From Nostocoides sp. HKS02 (lineage in GTDB: Bacteria; Actinomycetota; Actinomycetes; Actinomycetales; Dermatophilaceae): a DNA stretch of 64,000 bases. Location: NCBI RefSeq assembly GCF_009707485.1, contig NZ_CP046121.1:1736001-1800000 (forward strand), written 5' to 3'. Position numbers and translations under genes: made by a program. Positions 9,097-19,123 of the stretch are shown piece by piece. A model generated the notes under the pieces. It ran no database searches. It had not been told where the DNA came from and saw only the letters and a list, made by a program, of their open reading frames with translations. How positions within the stretch are numbered: position 1 is the stretch's first letter; each line of letters starts with the position of its first letter.

Positions 9097-10674
9097 TCAG
9101 CGGAACGTGTCGGCGACGTCGACGTCCACCTCGACCTGGTGCTTGGGCCCGGTGAACCACTTCTTCGCCGACAGGTGCCAGAACGCCCACAGCAGGGCCA
9201 TGGCTCCGAGCACCACGATCGGCGTGTAGTTCACGAACTTCCAGGCGAAGTCCTTGTCGAACGGGTTGCCGGTGTTCACCGTGGGCAGCATCGCGACGAC
9301 CGAGGTCACGATGATCTCGATGACGGCCAGCGGCGCGAGCCAGCGCCACTTGCGGCCCAGGTTCCACGAGCCCTGCTGGAAGGCGTCGCCCGCGCGCCAG
9401 CGGTAGTAGATCGGGATCGCGAAGGCGACGTAGAGCCCGACGACCCCGATCGACACCACCGCGAAGAAGGCGATGGGGACGTAGATGGGGGCGGCGTCGG
9501 TGCCGATGTTGACCTTGACCAGGGCCGGAAGGGTGATCAGCACGGCGACGAGCGCGGACAGGATCACGCCGTTCACCGGCACCCGCTTGGCGCTGAGCTT
9601 GGACCACAGCCGGGACCCCGGGACCGCACCGTCGCGGCTGAAGGCGAAGAGCATGCGCGTGGTCGAGGTCATGCACGCGGTGGTGCAGAAGAACTGGCCC
9701 GCCGTCGAGATGAGCAGGATGGTGCCGGCCCACTTGCTCGAGAGCGCCTGGCTGAAGATGGTGGCCACAGCGCCGCCGCCCTTGGTGACCCCGGCCTCGT
9801 CCTGGACCGCGAACAGGAAGGTCAACAGGAGCACCCAACCGCCGATCGCGGAGTAGGCGATCGACTGCCAGATCCCTTTGGCCGCAGTGTTGGCCGCGCC
9901 GTGGGTCTCCTCTGATAGGTGGGCCGAGGCGTCGTACCCGGTGATGGTGTACTGCGTGAGGATGGCGGAGATCGGCAGGACGTAGAGCAGGAAGCCGAGG
10001 CCGTGCGTGCTCCCCCCGATGAAGCCGGTGTTGTTCACGGTGTGGGTGAACACCGACGAGACACTCGCGTGGTGGGCGGGGATGAACCACAGGATGAGGA
10101 TCACGGCCAGCGCGCCGAAGACGTGCCACCACACCGAGATGTTGTTGAGCACTGCGAGCAGGTGCGCCGAGAAGATGTTGATCAGCGACACGAGCACGAG
10201 CACGCCGATGAAGTACAGGAACACGCGGTTGAGGTCACCCGGCGTGTAGCCGCTGTCGAACGACCCGATGGTCAGGTCGAGGAAGGTCGCACAGCCGTAG
10301 GCGACGGACGCGTCGATGGCGAGCAGCCCGATGAGGTTGAGCCAGCCGGTGTAGTACCCGGCCTTGATCCCGCCGAGCTTGCTCGCCCACCAGTAGATCC
10401 CGCCCGAGGTCGGGTATGCGGACACGAGCTCGGACATGCACAGCCCGATGGCGAGGATGAACAGGCTGATGATCGGCCAGCCCCAGGCGATCGCCGCGGG
10501 ACCGCCGTTGTTCCAGCCGACGCCGAAGGTGGTGAAGCAGCCCGCCAGGATCGAGATGATCGAGAACGAGATGGCGAAGTTCGAGAACCCCGACCACGAC
10601 CGGTCGAGCTCCTGCTTGTAGCCGAGCTCCGCGAGGCGGCGTTCGTCTTCGGACAGATCGGTGACACTGGCCAT
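9097..10674 (-). CDS. APC-family amine/amino-acid permease
   Basis: 525-residue inner-membrane protein with about 12 hydrophobic segments. The N-terminal FSNFAISFSIISILAGCFTT and the SGGIYWWASKLGG motif are typical of the GABA/choline-type branch of the amino acid-polyamine-organocation superfamily. The ATG at 10674 is followed by a short charged cytoplasmic segment. It is separated from the regulator by 77 bases containing the operon operator and has its own operator at 10750-10779. Together with the gamma-glutamyl ligase it likely imports the amine that the cluster degrades; specificity is an inference from context. Confidence 0.88.
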   Translation of the reverse strand: MASVTDLSEDERRLAELGYKQELDRSWSGFSNFAISFSIISILAGCFTTFGVGWNNGGPAAIAWGWPIISLFILAIGLCMSELVSAYPTSGGIYWWASKLGGIKAGYYTGWLNLIGLLAIDASVAYGCATFLDLTIGSFDSGYTPGDLNRVFLYFIGVLVLVSLINIFSAHLLAVLNNISVWWHVFGALAVILILWFIPAHHASVSSVFTHTVNNTGFIGGSTHGLGFLLYVLPISAILTQYTITGYDASAHLSEETHGAANTAAKGIWQSIAYSAIGGWVLLLTFLFAVQDEAGVTKGGGAVATIFSQALSSKWAGTILLISTAGQFFCTTACMTSTTRMLFAFSRDGAVPGSRLWSKLSAKRVPVNGVILSALVAVLITLPALVKVNIGTDAAPIYVPIAFFAVVSIGVVGLYVAFAIPIYYRWRAGDAFQQGSWNLGRKWRWLAPLAVIEIIVTSVVAMLPTVNTGNPFDKDFAWKFVNYTPIVVLGAMALLWAFWHLSAKKWFTGPKHQVEVDVDVADTFR

Positions 10675-10749
10675 GCCTGGCTCCTCGGCTCAGAACGACA
10701 ATGACGCAGAACGACAGTGAGCCGAATGTTTCACCCCCGCCGCCCGCCG

Positions 10750-10779
10750 TGTCAATGGTCCAATGCCAAACCATTGACA
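10750..10779. promoter_or_regulatory. Operator of the FCD regulator (permease copy)
   Basis: TGTCAATGGT (10750-10759) and ACCATTGACA (10770-10779) are perfect 10-bp inverted arms with a 10-base spacer, 76 bases upstream of the permease ATG. The central 26 bp repeats the arm sequence and spacing of 9060-9085. Confidence 0.78.
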
Positions 10780-10797
10780 GGCGACGCCCCCGCGCGG

Positions 10798-11910
10798 TCA
10801 GACCAAGCGGGTCATCCAGCCACGGGCGTCCTCGACACGGCCGTACTGGATGTCGAGGAGCCGCTCGCGGATGGTGCGGGTGACCTCGCCGTAGTCGACC
10901 CCACGGCGGTGGTCGCAGCTGCCGCCGTCCCATCGCAGCTCGCCCACCGGCGTGATGACCGCGGCCGTGCCGCAGGCGAAGATCTCGACGATGTCGCCGC
11001 TGGCCGCGCCGTCCTTCCACTCCTGGATCGGCACCCGACGCTCCTCGGGCTGCAGCCCCAGCTCCTTGGCGAGCTCCAGCACCGACGAGCGGGTCACTCC
11101 CTCGAGGATCGACCCAGTGAGCTCGGGGGTGACCAGCCGGTTGTCCTTGGTGACGAAGAACAGGTTCATGCCGCCGAGCTCCTCGACGTGCGTGTGCGTC
11201 GAGGAGTCGAGGAACACCGCCTGGTCGCAGCCGTTGTCGATGCCCTCGAGCTGCCCGGCCAGGCTCGAGGCGTAGTTGCCACCGGTCTTGGCTGCCCCGG
11301 TGCCCCCCTCGCCCGCCCGCGCGTAGTGCTGGGAGAGCCAGATCGTCACCGGCCTGATGCCGCCACTGAAGTAGGCCCCGGCCGGGGAGGCGATCACGGC
11401 ATACGTCACCTCGGCCGCAGGGCGAACGCCGAGGAACGCCTCGGAGGCGAACATGAACGGCCGCAGGTAGAGGCTGGTCTCTCCCGTGCCGTAGGCGGGC
11501 ACCCACGCCTGGTCCACCTCGACGAACGCGCGCAGCGACGCGATGAAGTCCTCCTCGGGCAGCTCGGGGAGGGCCATCCGGCGGGCGCTGCGGATCATCC
11601 GCTGGGCGTTGGCCTCGGGGCGGAAGGTCCAGATCGAGCCGTCCTCGTGCCGGTAGGCCTTCATGCCCTCGAAGATCTCCTGGGCATAGTGCAGGACCGC
11701 CGCCGAAGGCATGAGCGAGAACGGGCCGTATGCCGTGACCGCGCCGTCGCCCCATCCGTGACCTCGACGCCACGTCGCCGTGAGCATGTGGTCGGTGAAC
11801 GTGGTGCCGAACCCCGGGTTGGCCAGCACGGCCTCGCGCTCCACGGCCGGCCGCGGGTCGGTGCGGCGGGTGACCTCGAAGGTGAGCGGTGCTGCCGGGG
11901 CCTGGGTCAT
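10798..11910 (-). CDS. ilvE: Branched-chain amino acid aminotransferase
   Basis: Class IV PLP aminotransferase that performs the last transamination in Ile, Val and Leu synthesis. 370 residues, the usual actinobacterial length. Visible features: HYAQEIFEGMKAYRHEDGSI, the pyridoxal lysine in AAKTGGNYASSL, the EELGGMNLFFV segment and GTAAVITPVGEL near the C-terminus. ATG 11910 has AGGAGG 7 bases upstream. It lies 89 bases downstream of leuB on the same strand and may be co-transcribed with it. The permease operator follows its stop. Confidence 0.95.
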   Translation of the reverse strand: MTQAPAAPLTFEVTRRTDPRPAVEREAVLANPGFGTTFTDHMLTATWRRGHGWGDGAVTAYGPFSLMPSAAVLHYAQEIFEGMKAYRHEDGSIWTFRPEANAQRMIRSARRMALPELPEEDFIASLRAFVEVDQAWVPAYGTGETSLYLRPFMFASEAFLGVRPAAEVTYAVIASPAGAYFSGGIRPVTIWLSQHYARAGEGGTGAAKTGGNYASSLAGQLEGIDNGCDQAVFLDSSTHTHVEELGGMNLFFVTKDNRLVTPELTGSILEGVTRSSVLELAKELGLQPEERRVPIQEWKDGAASGDIVEIFACGTAAVITPVGELRWDGGSCDHRRGVDYGEVTRTIRERLLDIQYGRVEDARGWMTRLV

Positions 11911-11999
11911 GGAGTCCTCCTGCGTCGGTGCGGGTCTCCTGCCGAGATTACCTGCCCGGCTGGCGACCCGGGCAGGAGAGTTCGAGCGCAGCCGGTGGG

Positions 12000-13061
12000 T
12001 TAGAGGCGGGCGGCGATGGCGTCGCCGACCTCGGGCGTCGAGCGTACGGACCCACCGCGCTCGGCGAGGTCGGCCGCCACGGCCGCTTCGACCTTGGCGG
12101 CCTCGTCCTGGCGACCGAGGTGGTCGAGCAGCAGGGCCACGGAGAGGATGGTCGCGGTCGGGTCGGCCTTGGCCTGGCCCGCGATGTCCGGGGCCGAGCC
12201 GTGGACCGGCTCGAACATGCTGGGGTAGTCGCCCTCGGGGTTGATGTTGCCGCTGGCCGCGAGGCCGATGCCGCCGGCGATGGCCGCGGCGATGTCCGTG
12301 ATGATGTCGCCGAACAGGTTGTCGGTCACGATGACGTCGAAGCGACCGGGGTCCGTCGCGAGGAAGATCGTGGCCGCGTCGACGTGCTGGTAGGCCGTCT
12401 CGACGTCGGGGAACTCCAGTCCGACCTCGTCGACGGTGCGACGCCACAGGTGGCCGGCGTGGGTGAGCACGTTGTGCTTGTGGACCAGGGTGAGGTGCTT
12501 GCGCGGCCGCGCCTGGGCGCGTGCGAACGCGTCGCGGACGACGCGCTCGACCCCGAACCGGGTGTTGACGCTGACCTCGGTGGCGATCTCCTGGGGCGTG
12601 CCGGTGCGCAGGGAACCGCCGTTGCCGACATACGGCCCCTCGGTGCCCTCGCGGACGACGAGGAAGTCGATGCCGTTCGGAGCCACTCGCTCGACGGCGA
12701 GTGGGCTCTGGACCCCAGGGTAGAGCTTGGCCGGTCGGAGGTTGACGTACTGCTGCAACGCGAAACGCAGTGGCAGCAGCACGCCCCGCTCGAGGACACC
12801 GCTGGGCACGGTGGGGTCGCCGATGGCCCCGAGCAGGATGGCGTCGTGGCCCCGCAGCTCGTCCAGCACCGACTCGGGCAGGGTCTCGCCGGTCGCGTGC
12901 CAGCGTCGTGCCCCCAAGTCGTACTCGGTCGTGTGGAACTTGCCCGTTCCAGCCGTCACGGCCTCGAGGACCTTGAGCCCCTCGGCGACGACCTCGGGAC
13001 CGATCCCGTCACCGCCGATGACGGCGAGGTTCACGGTGTCACTGAGAGAGTCGGCGGCCAT
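12000..13061 (-). CDS. leuB: 3-isopropylmalate dehydrogenase
   Basis: NAD-dependent oxidative decarboxylation of 3-isopropylmalate to 2-oxoisocaproate in leucine synthesis. 353 residues with [12 protein letters not shown] at the N-terminus, [19 protein letters not shown], the metal-binding [15 protein letters not shown] and [13 protein letters not shown] near the C-terminus. The chosen ATG at 13061 sits 7 bases after TAGGCT (13074-13069) with no Shine-Dalgarno sequence, so it is probably leaderless; the frame extends to 13100 but that part lacks homology. No leuA, leuC or leuD is nearby. A branched-chain leader peptide lies about 340 bases upstream. Confidence 0.95.
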   Translation of the reverse strand: MAADSLSDTVNLAVIGGDGIGPEVVAEGLKVLEAVTAGTGKFHTTEYDLGARRWHATGETLPESVLDELRGHDAILLGAIGDPTVPSGVLERGVLLPLRFALQQYVNLRPAKLYPGVQSPLAVERVAPNGIDFLVVREGTEGPYVGNGGSLRTGTPQEIATEVSVNTRFGVERVVRDAFARAQARPRKHLTLVHKHNVLTHAGHLWRRTVDEVGLEFPDVETAYQHVDAATIFLATDPGRFDVIVTDNLFGDIITDIAAAIAGGIGLAASGNINPEGDYPSMFEPVHGSAPDIAGQAKADPTATILSVALLLDHLGRQDEAAKVEAAVAADLAERGGSVRSTPEVGDAIAARL

Positions 13062-13068
13062 GCGCACC

Positions 13069-13074
13069 AGCCTA
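13069..13074 (-). promoter_or_regulatory. leuB -10 box
   Basis: TAGGCT on the minus strand, 7 bases before the leuB ATG; same hexamer as the argG promoter. Confidence 0.55.
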
Positions 13075-13111
13075 GGGAGGGTCTTGCGATCTGATATCAA
13101 CGTCTCATATG

Positions 13112-13149
13112 CCGAACGACCCCCGGTCGCGTGGCTGGAGGTCGTTCGG
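13112..13149 (-). terminator. Hairpin between the 26-codon ORF and leuB
   Basis: CCGAACGACC (13112-13121) pairs perfectly with GGTCGTTCGG (13140-13149). No U-tract follows. It could end transcription arriving from the leader region upstream, or be the terminator arm of a long attenuator for leuB. Confidence 0.55.
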
Positions 13150-13185
13150 TTCGCGTCGCCGTTGACGCGGCGGCTGTCGCGCCGG

Positions 13186-13266
13186 TCAGTCGTCGGAGTG
13201 GCCCTGCTCGCGCAGGTCCATCGACTCCTGCAGTGCCTGCCGTGCCTTCTCTGCTTCTTCGCTCAT
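13186..13266 (-). CDS. Putative 26-residue acidic protein
   Basis: ATG 13266 to TGA 13186 encodes 26 residues beginning [16 protein letters not shown], highly charged and probably a single amphipathic helix. AAGGACTGAGGATC precedes the ATG, giving a GAGG-type ribosome site at close spacing. It lies between a branched-chain leader peptide (13398-13445) and leuB. I do not recognise it; the charge pattern and ribosome site argue for a real small gene, but it could be chance. Confidence 0.45.
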   Translation of the reverse strand: MSEEAEKARQALQESMDLREQGHSDD

Positions 13267-13333
13267 GATCCTCAGTCCTTGATGATTTCGCCTGTGTCGC
13301 AACAGGTGTGAGTGGGGTGGGGTTCTCGGGGGC

Positions 13334-13417
13334 ACTCGCCGGTTGACGGGGTGCACTGCCAGCCACGCACGCGGGATCTCCGCGGCGAGTGGGCTGGCTA
13401 CCGGAACTCGCCGCGGC
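13334..13417 (-). promoter_or_regulatory. Competing hairpins after the LVIL leader peptide
   Basis: Minus-strand CCGCGGCGAGT (13417-13407) pairs perfectly with ACTCGCCGCGG (13390-13380), spanning the leader stop codon. The same ACTCGCC (13390-13384) can instead pair with GGCGAGT (13340-13334). Such mutually exclusive 1:2 and 2:3 pairings are the usual basis of leader-peptide attenuation. Confidence 0.5.
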
Positions 13418-13445
13418 GGCTAAGAATTACGAGCTGCCGCGCCAT
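13398..13445 (-). CDS. Putative branched-chain leader peptide MARQLVILSRRGEFR
   Basis: Fifteen codons from ATG 13445 to TAG 13398 contain consecutive Leu-Val-Ile-Leu. The ATG lies 7 bases after a good -10 box TAATCT, so it would be the first codon of a leaderless transcript. Alternative hairpins begin inside its last codons. The regulated gene should be downstream on the minus strand: the 26-codon ORF and then leuB. Confidence 0.6.
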   Translation of the reverse strand: MARQLVILSRRGEFR

Positions 13446-13452
13446 GCCTTCG

Positions 13453-13458
13453 AGATTA
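13453..13458 (-). promoter_or_regulatory. -10 box of the LVIL leader transcript
   Basis: TAATCT on the minus strand, 7 bases before the leader ATG. The surrounding 40 bases are clearly more AT-rich than the rest of the window. No strong -35 is visible. Confidence 0.55.
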
Positions 13459-13550
13459 CGTGGACGTCCAAGTATTTGATACCCGTTTCCCACGTCGTGA
13501 GACACCTCTGGACGTGATCCGCGCCTCATGGTGCGCAGCCCCCCAGACAC

Positions 13551-13588
13551 AGGTATGCCGCCCGCTCGGGTGAGTGGGCGGCATACCT
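13551..13588. terminator. Terminator after serA
   Basis: AGGTATGCCGCCC (13551-13563) pairs perfectly with GGGCGGCATACCT (13576-13588) around a 12-base loop, 34 bases past the serA stop. Both arms contain the over-represented heptamer GTATGCC/GGCATAC. No U-tract, as is common for actinobacterial terminators. Confidence 0.75.
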
Positions 13589-13621
13589 GGGGTGCCACGC
13601 GCGGCACCGGCGAAACGCGGC

Positions 13622-15208
13622 TCAGCCAGCGAGGTCGACGACGCGCACCTCGGCACCGACCTCGGAGGCGATGGCGGCGAGCACGTCAGCGGGGATGGCG
13701 CTGTCGACGGTGAGGGCGACGAGCGCCTGACCGCCCTTCTCGTTGCGCGCGACCTGCATGCTGTCGATGTTGACCTGGGCGTCGCCGAGCAGCCGGCCCA
13801 CGGTGCCGATGACGCCGGGGCGGTCGACATAGGTGAAGAAGGCAAGGTGCTCGGAGAGCGGGACCTCGAGGTCGAAGCCGTTGACGCCGACGACCTTCTC
13901 GATCATGCGAGGACCGGTCAGCGTGCCGGCGATGGACACCGTGCTCCCGTCGGCCAGCGTGCCGCGCAAGGTCGTGACGTTGCGGAAGTCCTGGGTCGCC
14001 GGGTCGGTCAGCAGCCGCACCTCGCAGCCGCGCTGCTCGGCCAGCAGGGGCGCGTTGACATAGGTCACCGGGTCCTCGGTCACGTCGGTGAACAGACCCT
14101 TGAGGGCCGCGAGCTTCCAGATCGAGACGTCGTGCTCGACGATCTCACCCTTGACGTCGACGTCGAGCTGGACAGGCACGGACCCCGCCAGCGCGGTAAA
14201 GATGCGGCCAAGCTTCTCGACGAGCGCGATCCCGGGTCGGACCTCCTCCGGCACGGCGCCGCCGGACACGTTCACGGCATCCGGGACGAGGTCGCCTCCG
14301 AGCGCGAGGCGAACGGACTTGGCGACGGCCACCCCGGCCTTCTCCTGGGCCTCGTCGGTGGAGGCTCCGAGGTGGGGCGTCACGACGACCGACTCGAACT
14401 CGAAGAGCGGGCTCTCCGTGGTCGGCTCGCTGGCGAAGACGTCGATGCCGGCACCAGCCACCCGGCCCTCGCGCAGGGCCTCGGCCAGCGCCTCCTCGTC
14501 GACGATGCCACCCCGGGCCGCGTTGATCACGCGCACGGTCGGCTTGACCTTGGTGAGTGCCTCCTTGCCGATGAGGCCGAGGGTCTCGGGGCTCTTGGGC
14601 AGGTGCACGGTGATGAAGTCGCTCTGCTCGAGGAGCTCGTCGAGGGTGACGAGCTGCGCGCCGAGCTGGCCGGCCCGCTGGGCCGAGACGTAGGGGTCGT
14701 AGGCGAGGATCTCCATGCCGAAGCCCTTGAGCCGCTCCGCGACGAGCTGGCCGATGCGGCCGAACCCGACGACGCCGACCTTCTTGTCGAGCAGCTCGAC
14801 ACCGCCGTACTTGCTGCGCTTCCACGCGCCGCCCTTGAGGGCCTGGTTGGCGGGGGCGATGTTGCGGGCGGTGGACAGGAGCAGCCCGACCGCGAGCTCC
14901 GCGGCCGAGGTGATGTTCGACGTGGGTGCGTTGACCACCATGACACCAGCCTGGGTGGCGGCCTTGACGTCGACGTTGTCGAGTCCGACGCCGGCGCGGG
15001 CGATGACCTTGAGGTTCTTCGCGACGCCGATCGCCTCGGCGTCCATCTTCGTGGCGGACCGGATCAGCACGGCGTCCACGTCGGCGAGCGCGGGAAGCAG
15101 TTCGGAGCGGTTGGACCCGTCGATCTGGCGGATCTCGAAGTCGGGCCCGAGGGCGTCGATGGTCGCCGGCGAGAGCTCCTCGGCGATGAGGACGATCGGC
15201 TTGCTCAC
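13622..15208 (-). CDS. serA: D-3-phosphoglycerate dehydrogenase, long form
   Basis: NAD-dependent first step of serine synthesis. 528 residues: substrate domain, Rossmann domain with GVVGFGRIGQLV, the active-site region NAARGGIVDEEAL and PHLGASTDEAQEKAG, then the ASB intervening domain and a C-terminal ACT domain (FFTYVDRPGVIGTVGRLLG) that normally mediates serine feedback. This is the mycobacterial-type long enzyme. GTG 15208 has AAAGGA 7 bases upstream. It lies downstream of ilvC but is separated by a strong hairpin, so it probably has its own promoter. Confidence 0.96.
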   Translation of the reverse strand: MSKPIVLIAEELSPATIDALGPDFEIRQIDGSNRSELLPALADVDAVLIRSATKMDAEAIGVAKNLKVIARAGVGLDNVDVKAATQAGVMVVNAPTSNITSAAELAVGLLLSTARNIAPANQALKGGAWKRSKYGGVELLDKKVGVVGFGRIGQLVAERLKGFGMEILAYDPYVSAQRAGQLGAQLVTLDELLEQSDFITVHLPKSPETLGLIGKEALTKVKPTVRVINAARGGIVDEEALAEALREGRVAGAGIDVFASEPTTESPLFEFESVVVTPHLGASTDEAQEKAGVAVAKSVRLALGGDLVPDAVNVSGGAVPEEVRPGIALVEKLGRIFTALAGSVPVQLDVDVKGEIVEHDVSIWKLAALKGLFTDVTEDPVTYVNAPLLAEQRGCEVRLLTDPATQDFRNVTTLRGTLADGSTVSIAGTLTGPRMIEKVVGVNGFDLEVPLSEHLAFFTYVDRPGVIGTVGRLLGDAQVNIDSMQVARNEKGGQALVALTVDSAIPADVLAAIASEVGAEVRVVDLAG

Positions 15209-15267
15209 GTGTCAGTCCTTTGGGGTGGGTTCACGGATGAGGTCGGCACCACGCTGTGCCCGCGGCC

Positions 15268-15273
15268 AGCATA
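15268..15273 (-). promoter_or_regulatory. Possible serA -10 box
   Basis: TATGCT on the minus strand, 59 bases before the serA start; no clear -35. It overlaps sequence related to the abundant GTATGCC heptamer, so the match may be coincidental. Confidence 0.3.
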
Positions 15274-15319
15274 CGGCTCAGTTCAGCATGTGGATGGTCT
15301 GCTCGACATGTGACACAGC

Positions 15320-15354
15320 GCCGGCCGTCCCCCGCGACGGGGGGGACGGCCGGC
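15320..15354. terminator. Terminator after ilvC
   Basis: GCCGGCCGTCCCCC (15320-15333) pairs perfectly with GGGGGACGGCCGGC (15341-15354), a 14-bp GC-only stem 24 bases past the ilvC stop. Confidence 0.8.
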
Positions 15355-15378
15355 ACACCGCGTCGATCTGAGTGCAGG

Positions 15379-17020
<1,642 letters not shown>

Positions 17021-17043
17021 CGACCGATCTCCTTTGCGTGGCG

Positions 17044-17162
17044 GGCGCTCGCTGCGATGCTCACTCGCCCTCCTCCTCGATGCTCGATTGCTCGGAGGAG
17101 CTGGCGAGCTCCGCTCCTCGCTCGCTGGCGCTCGCTGCGATGCTCACTCGCCCTCCTCCTCG
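17044..17162 (-). repeat. 36-bp direct repeat at the end of ilvB
   Basis: The same 36 bases occur at 17044-17079 and 17127-17162. The second copy encodes the acidic IlvB C-terminus and its stop; the first lies in the ilvB-ilvN gap. The sequence between is also rich in CGCTCGCTGCGATG-like words. Slippage between copies could delete or duplicate the 83-base unit without harming either protein. Confidence 0.9.
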
Positions 17163-18979
17163 CGGTCCCACTGGGGAGCCGTGTCCTTGGCCACCTGGAT
17201 CGCGTCGTTGCTCACGCCAGCGGGCACCATCGGCCAGACCATCGCGTCCCGGTGGACGACGAAGTCGACGACCACCGGGACGTCGTTGATCTCCATCGCC
17301 TTGTGGATGGTCGCGTCGATGTCCTCGGGCCGCTCGCAGCGCAGGCCGACGCAGCCGTAGGCCTCGGCCAGCTTGACGAAGTCGGGGATCCGGCTGCCCA
17401 CGGAGGTGTGCAGGTCGGTGTTGGAGTAGCGCTCGTTGTAGAACAGCGACTGCCACTGGCGAACCATGCCGAGGCTGCTGTTGTTGATGATCGCGACCTT
17501 GATCGGGATGTTGTTGATGACGCAGGTGGCGAGCTCCTGGTTGGTCATCTGGAAGCAGCCGTCCCCGTCGATCGCCCAGACCGTGCGCTCCGGCTGGGCG
17601 ACCTTCGCGCCCATCGCCGCCGGCACGGCATACCCCATGGTGCCGAGCCCACCGGAGTTGAGCCAGGCGTTCGGGCGCTCGTACTGCACGAACTGGGCCG
17701 CCCACATCTGGTGCTGTCCCACCCCGGCGACGTACACCGACTCGGGCCCGGCGATGGCACCGATCCGCTCGATGACGTGTTGCGGGGCGACCGTCTCGCC
17801 GCCCTCGGGGGTCGTGTAGCCGAGCGGGAAGGTGGCCTTCCAGCCCGCGGTCTGCAGTCGCCACGCGTCGTAGTCGCCCGCGCGCCCCGCCTCGAGGTCA
17901 GCCGTCACCGCCTCGATGAGGTCGCCGATGACCTCCTTCACGTCGCCCACGATCGGCACGTCCGCGGTGCGGTTCTTGGAGATCTCGGCCGGGTCGATGT
18001 CGGCGTGGATGACCTTGGCCTCGGGCGCGAAGCTCGCCAGCTGGCCGGTCACCCGGTCGTCGAAGCGCGCGCCGAGGGTGATCAGCAGGTCGGACTTCTG
18101 CAGCGCCGTGACCGCAGCCACGGAGCCGTGCATGCCCGGCATGCCGAGGTGCAGGGGGTGGCTGTCGGCCACCGCGCCCCGGGCCATGAGCGTCGTGACG
18201 ACGGGGATCTGGGTCAGCTCGACGAAACGGCGCAGCTCGTCGCTGGCCCGGCCCCGCACCACCCCACCTCCGACGTAGAACACCGGGCGCTTCGCCGCGG
18301 CGATCAGGCGGGCCGCCTCGCGGATCTGCTTGCCGTGGGGGCGCGCCACCGGACGGTACCCCGGGAGGTCGAACTTGGGCGGCCAGTTGAACGTCGTCTT
18401 CGCCTGGAGGGCGTCCTTCGAGATGTCGACCAGCACGGGCCCCGGCCGCCCGGTCGAGGCGATGTGGAAGGCCTCGGCGATGACGCGTGGGATCTGGTCC
18501 GCGTCGGTGACCAGGTAGTTGTGCTTGGTGATCGGCATCGTGATGCCGCGGATGTCGGCCTCCTGGAAGGCGTCAGTGCCGATGGAGGCCGAGCTGACCT
18601 GGCCGGTGATGGCCACGATCGGGATCGAGTCCATGTAGGCGTCGGCGATCGCGGTGACGAGGTTCGTCGCGCCCGGGCCGGAGGTGGCCATGCAGACCCC
18701 GACCCTGCCGGTGGCGGCGGCATACCCCTCGGCCGCGTGCCCGGCCCCCTGCTCGTGCCGGACGAGGATGTGGCGCACCTTCACCGAGTCCAGGAGCGGG
18801 TCGTATGCCGGCAGGATCGCGCCCCCGGGGATGCCGAAGACAGTGTCGACCTCCATCGCCTCGAGGCTGAGGACGAGGCTCTGGGCGCCAGTCACGACGG
18901 CCGGAACCTTGGCTCGCGCCTGCTGGGCCATCTGGGATGGACTGGGCGCCGGTGTGGAGGCCGGTTTCGCGTCGCTCAC
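17144..18979 (-). CDS. ilvB: Acetolactate synthase large (catalytic) subunit
   Basis: ThDP-, FAD- and Mg-dependent first common enzyme of Val/Ile/Leu synthesis. 611 residues: [13 protein letters not shown], the catalytic Glu in [39 protein letters not shown], and the C-terminal ThDP motif GDGCFQM with [12 protein letters not shown]. The frame opens at 19042, but that ATG lies inside the attenuator terminator; GTG 18979 is the first plausible start after it and leaves a 45-residue Ala/Pro-rich extension before the catalytic domain. Expression is governed by the leader peptide and terminator at 19019-19152. Confidence 0.96.
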   Translation of the reverse strand: MSDAKPASTPAPSPSQMAQQARAKVPAVVTGAQSLVLSLEAMEVDTVFGIPGGAILPAYDPLLDSVKVRHILVRHEQGAGHAAEGYAAATGRVGVCMATSGPGATNLVTAIADAYMDSIPIVAITGQVSSASIGTDAFQEADIRGITMPITKHNYLVTDADQIPRVIAEAFHIASTGRPGPVLVDISKDALQAKTTFNWPPKFDLPGYRPVARPHGKQIREAARLIAAAKRPVFYVGGGVVRGRASDELRRFVELTQIPVVTTLMARGAVADSHPLHLGMPGMHGSVAAVTALQKSDLLITLGARFDDRVTGQLASFAPEAKVIHADIDPAEISKNRTADVPIVGDVKEVIGDLIEAVTADLEAGRAGDYDAWRLQTAGWKATFPLGYTTPEGGETVAPQHVIERIGAIAGPESVYVAGVGQHQMWAAQFVQYERPNAWLNSGGLGTMGYAVPAAMGAKVAQPERTVWAIDGDGCFQMTNQELATCVINNIPIKVAIINNSSLGMVRQWQSLFYNERYSNTDLHTSVGSRIPDFVKLAEAYGCVGLRCERPEDIDATIHKAMEINDVPVVVDFVVHRDAMVWPMVPAGVSNDAIQVAKDTAPQWDREEEGE

Positions 18980-19018
18980 TGTCTCTACCGCTTTCGGTTC
19001 TCGCTGGTGTCTGGCCAC

Positions 19019-19056
19019 AAAAAAACCCTCCAGTCCCGGCACGGGACGACGGAGGG
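19019..19056 (-). terminator. ilvB attenuator terminator
   Basis: Minus-strand CCCTCC (19056-19051) pairs with GGAGGG (19031-19026), with an inner stem TCCCG/CGGGA, followed directly by seven T (19025-19019). It is the clearest intrinsic terminator in the window and lies between leader peptide and ilvB. Confidence 0.92.
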
Positions 19057-19057
19057 C

Positions 19058-19092
19058 AGCGCGCTTGCTCTCTGGCAGAGAGCCTGCGCGCT
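19058..19092 (-). promoter_or_regulatory. ilvB leader pause hairpin
   Basis: AGCGCGC (19092-19086) pairs with GCGCGCT (19064-19058), and GCTCTCT with AGAGAGC inside it. The outer arm begins within the stop codon of the leader peptide, so a ribosome finishing or stalling on the leader would alter its folding. Confidence 0.7.
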
Positions 19093-19117
19093 AAGGAAGT
19101 ACGAGAATTCGTGCCAC
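19091..19117 (-). CDS. ilvB leader peptide MARILVLP
   Basis: GTG GCA CGA ATT CTC GTA CTT CCT TAG. Four consecutive residues Ile-Leu-Val-Leu are end products of the pathway, and the Arg-Ile-Leu-Val-Leu core recalls the ilvB leader peptides of Streptomyces. The GTG lies exactly 6 bases after the -10 hexamer, so the leader is probably translated from the very 5' end of the mRNA. Confidence 0.82.
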   Translation of the reverse strand: MARILVLP

Positions 19118-19123
19118 ACGAGC

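Noticed and set aside
15285..15312. Serine-rich leader peptide before serA (ATG at about 15312, minus: Met-Ser-Ser-Arg-Pro-Ser-Thr-Cys)
   Set aside because: It lies upstream of the only plausible -10 box, has no ribosome site and no terminator between it and serA, so the Ser content is probably chance.
19019..19042. ilvB start at ATG 19042
   Set aside because: It falls inside the intrinsic terminator stem, so ilvB must start downstream.
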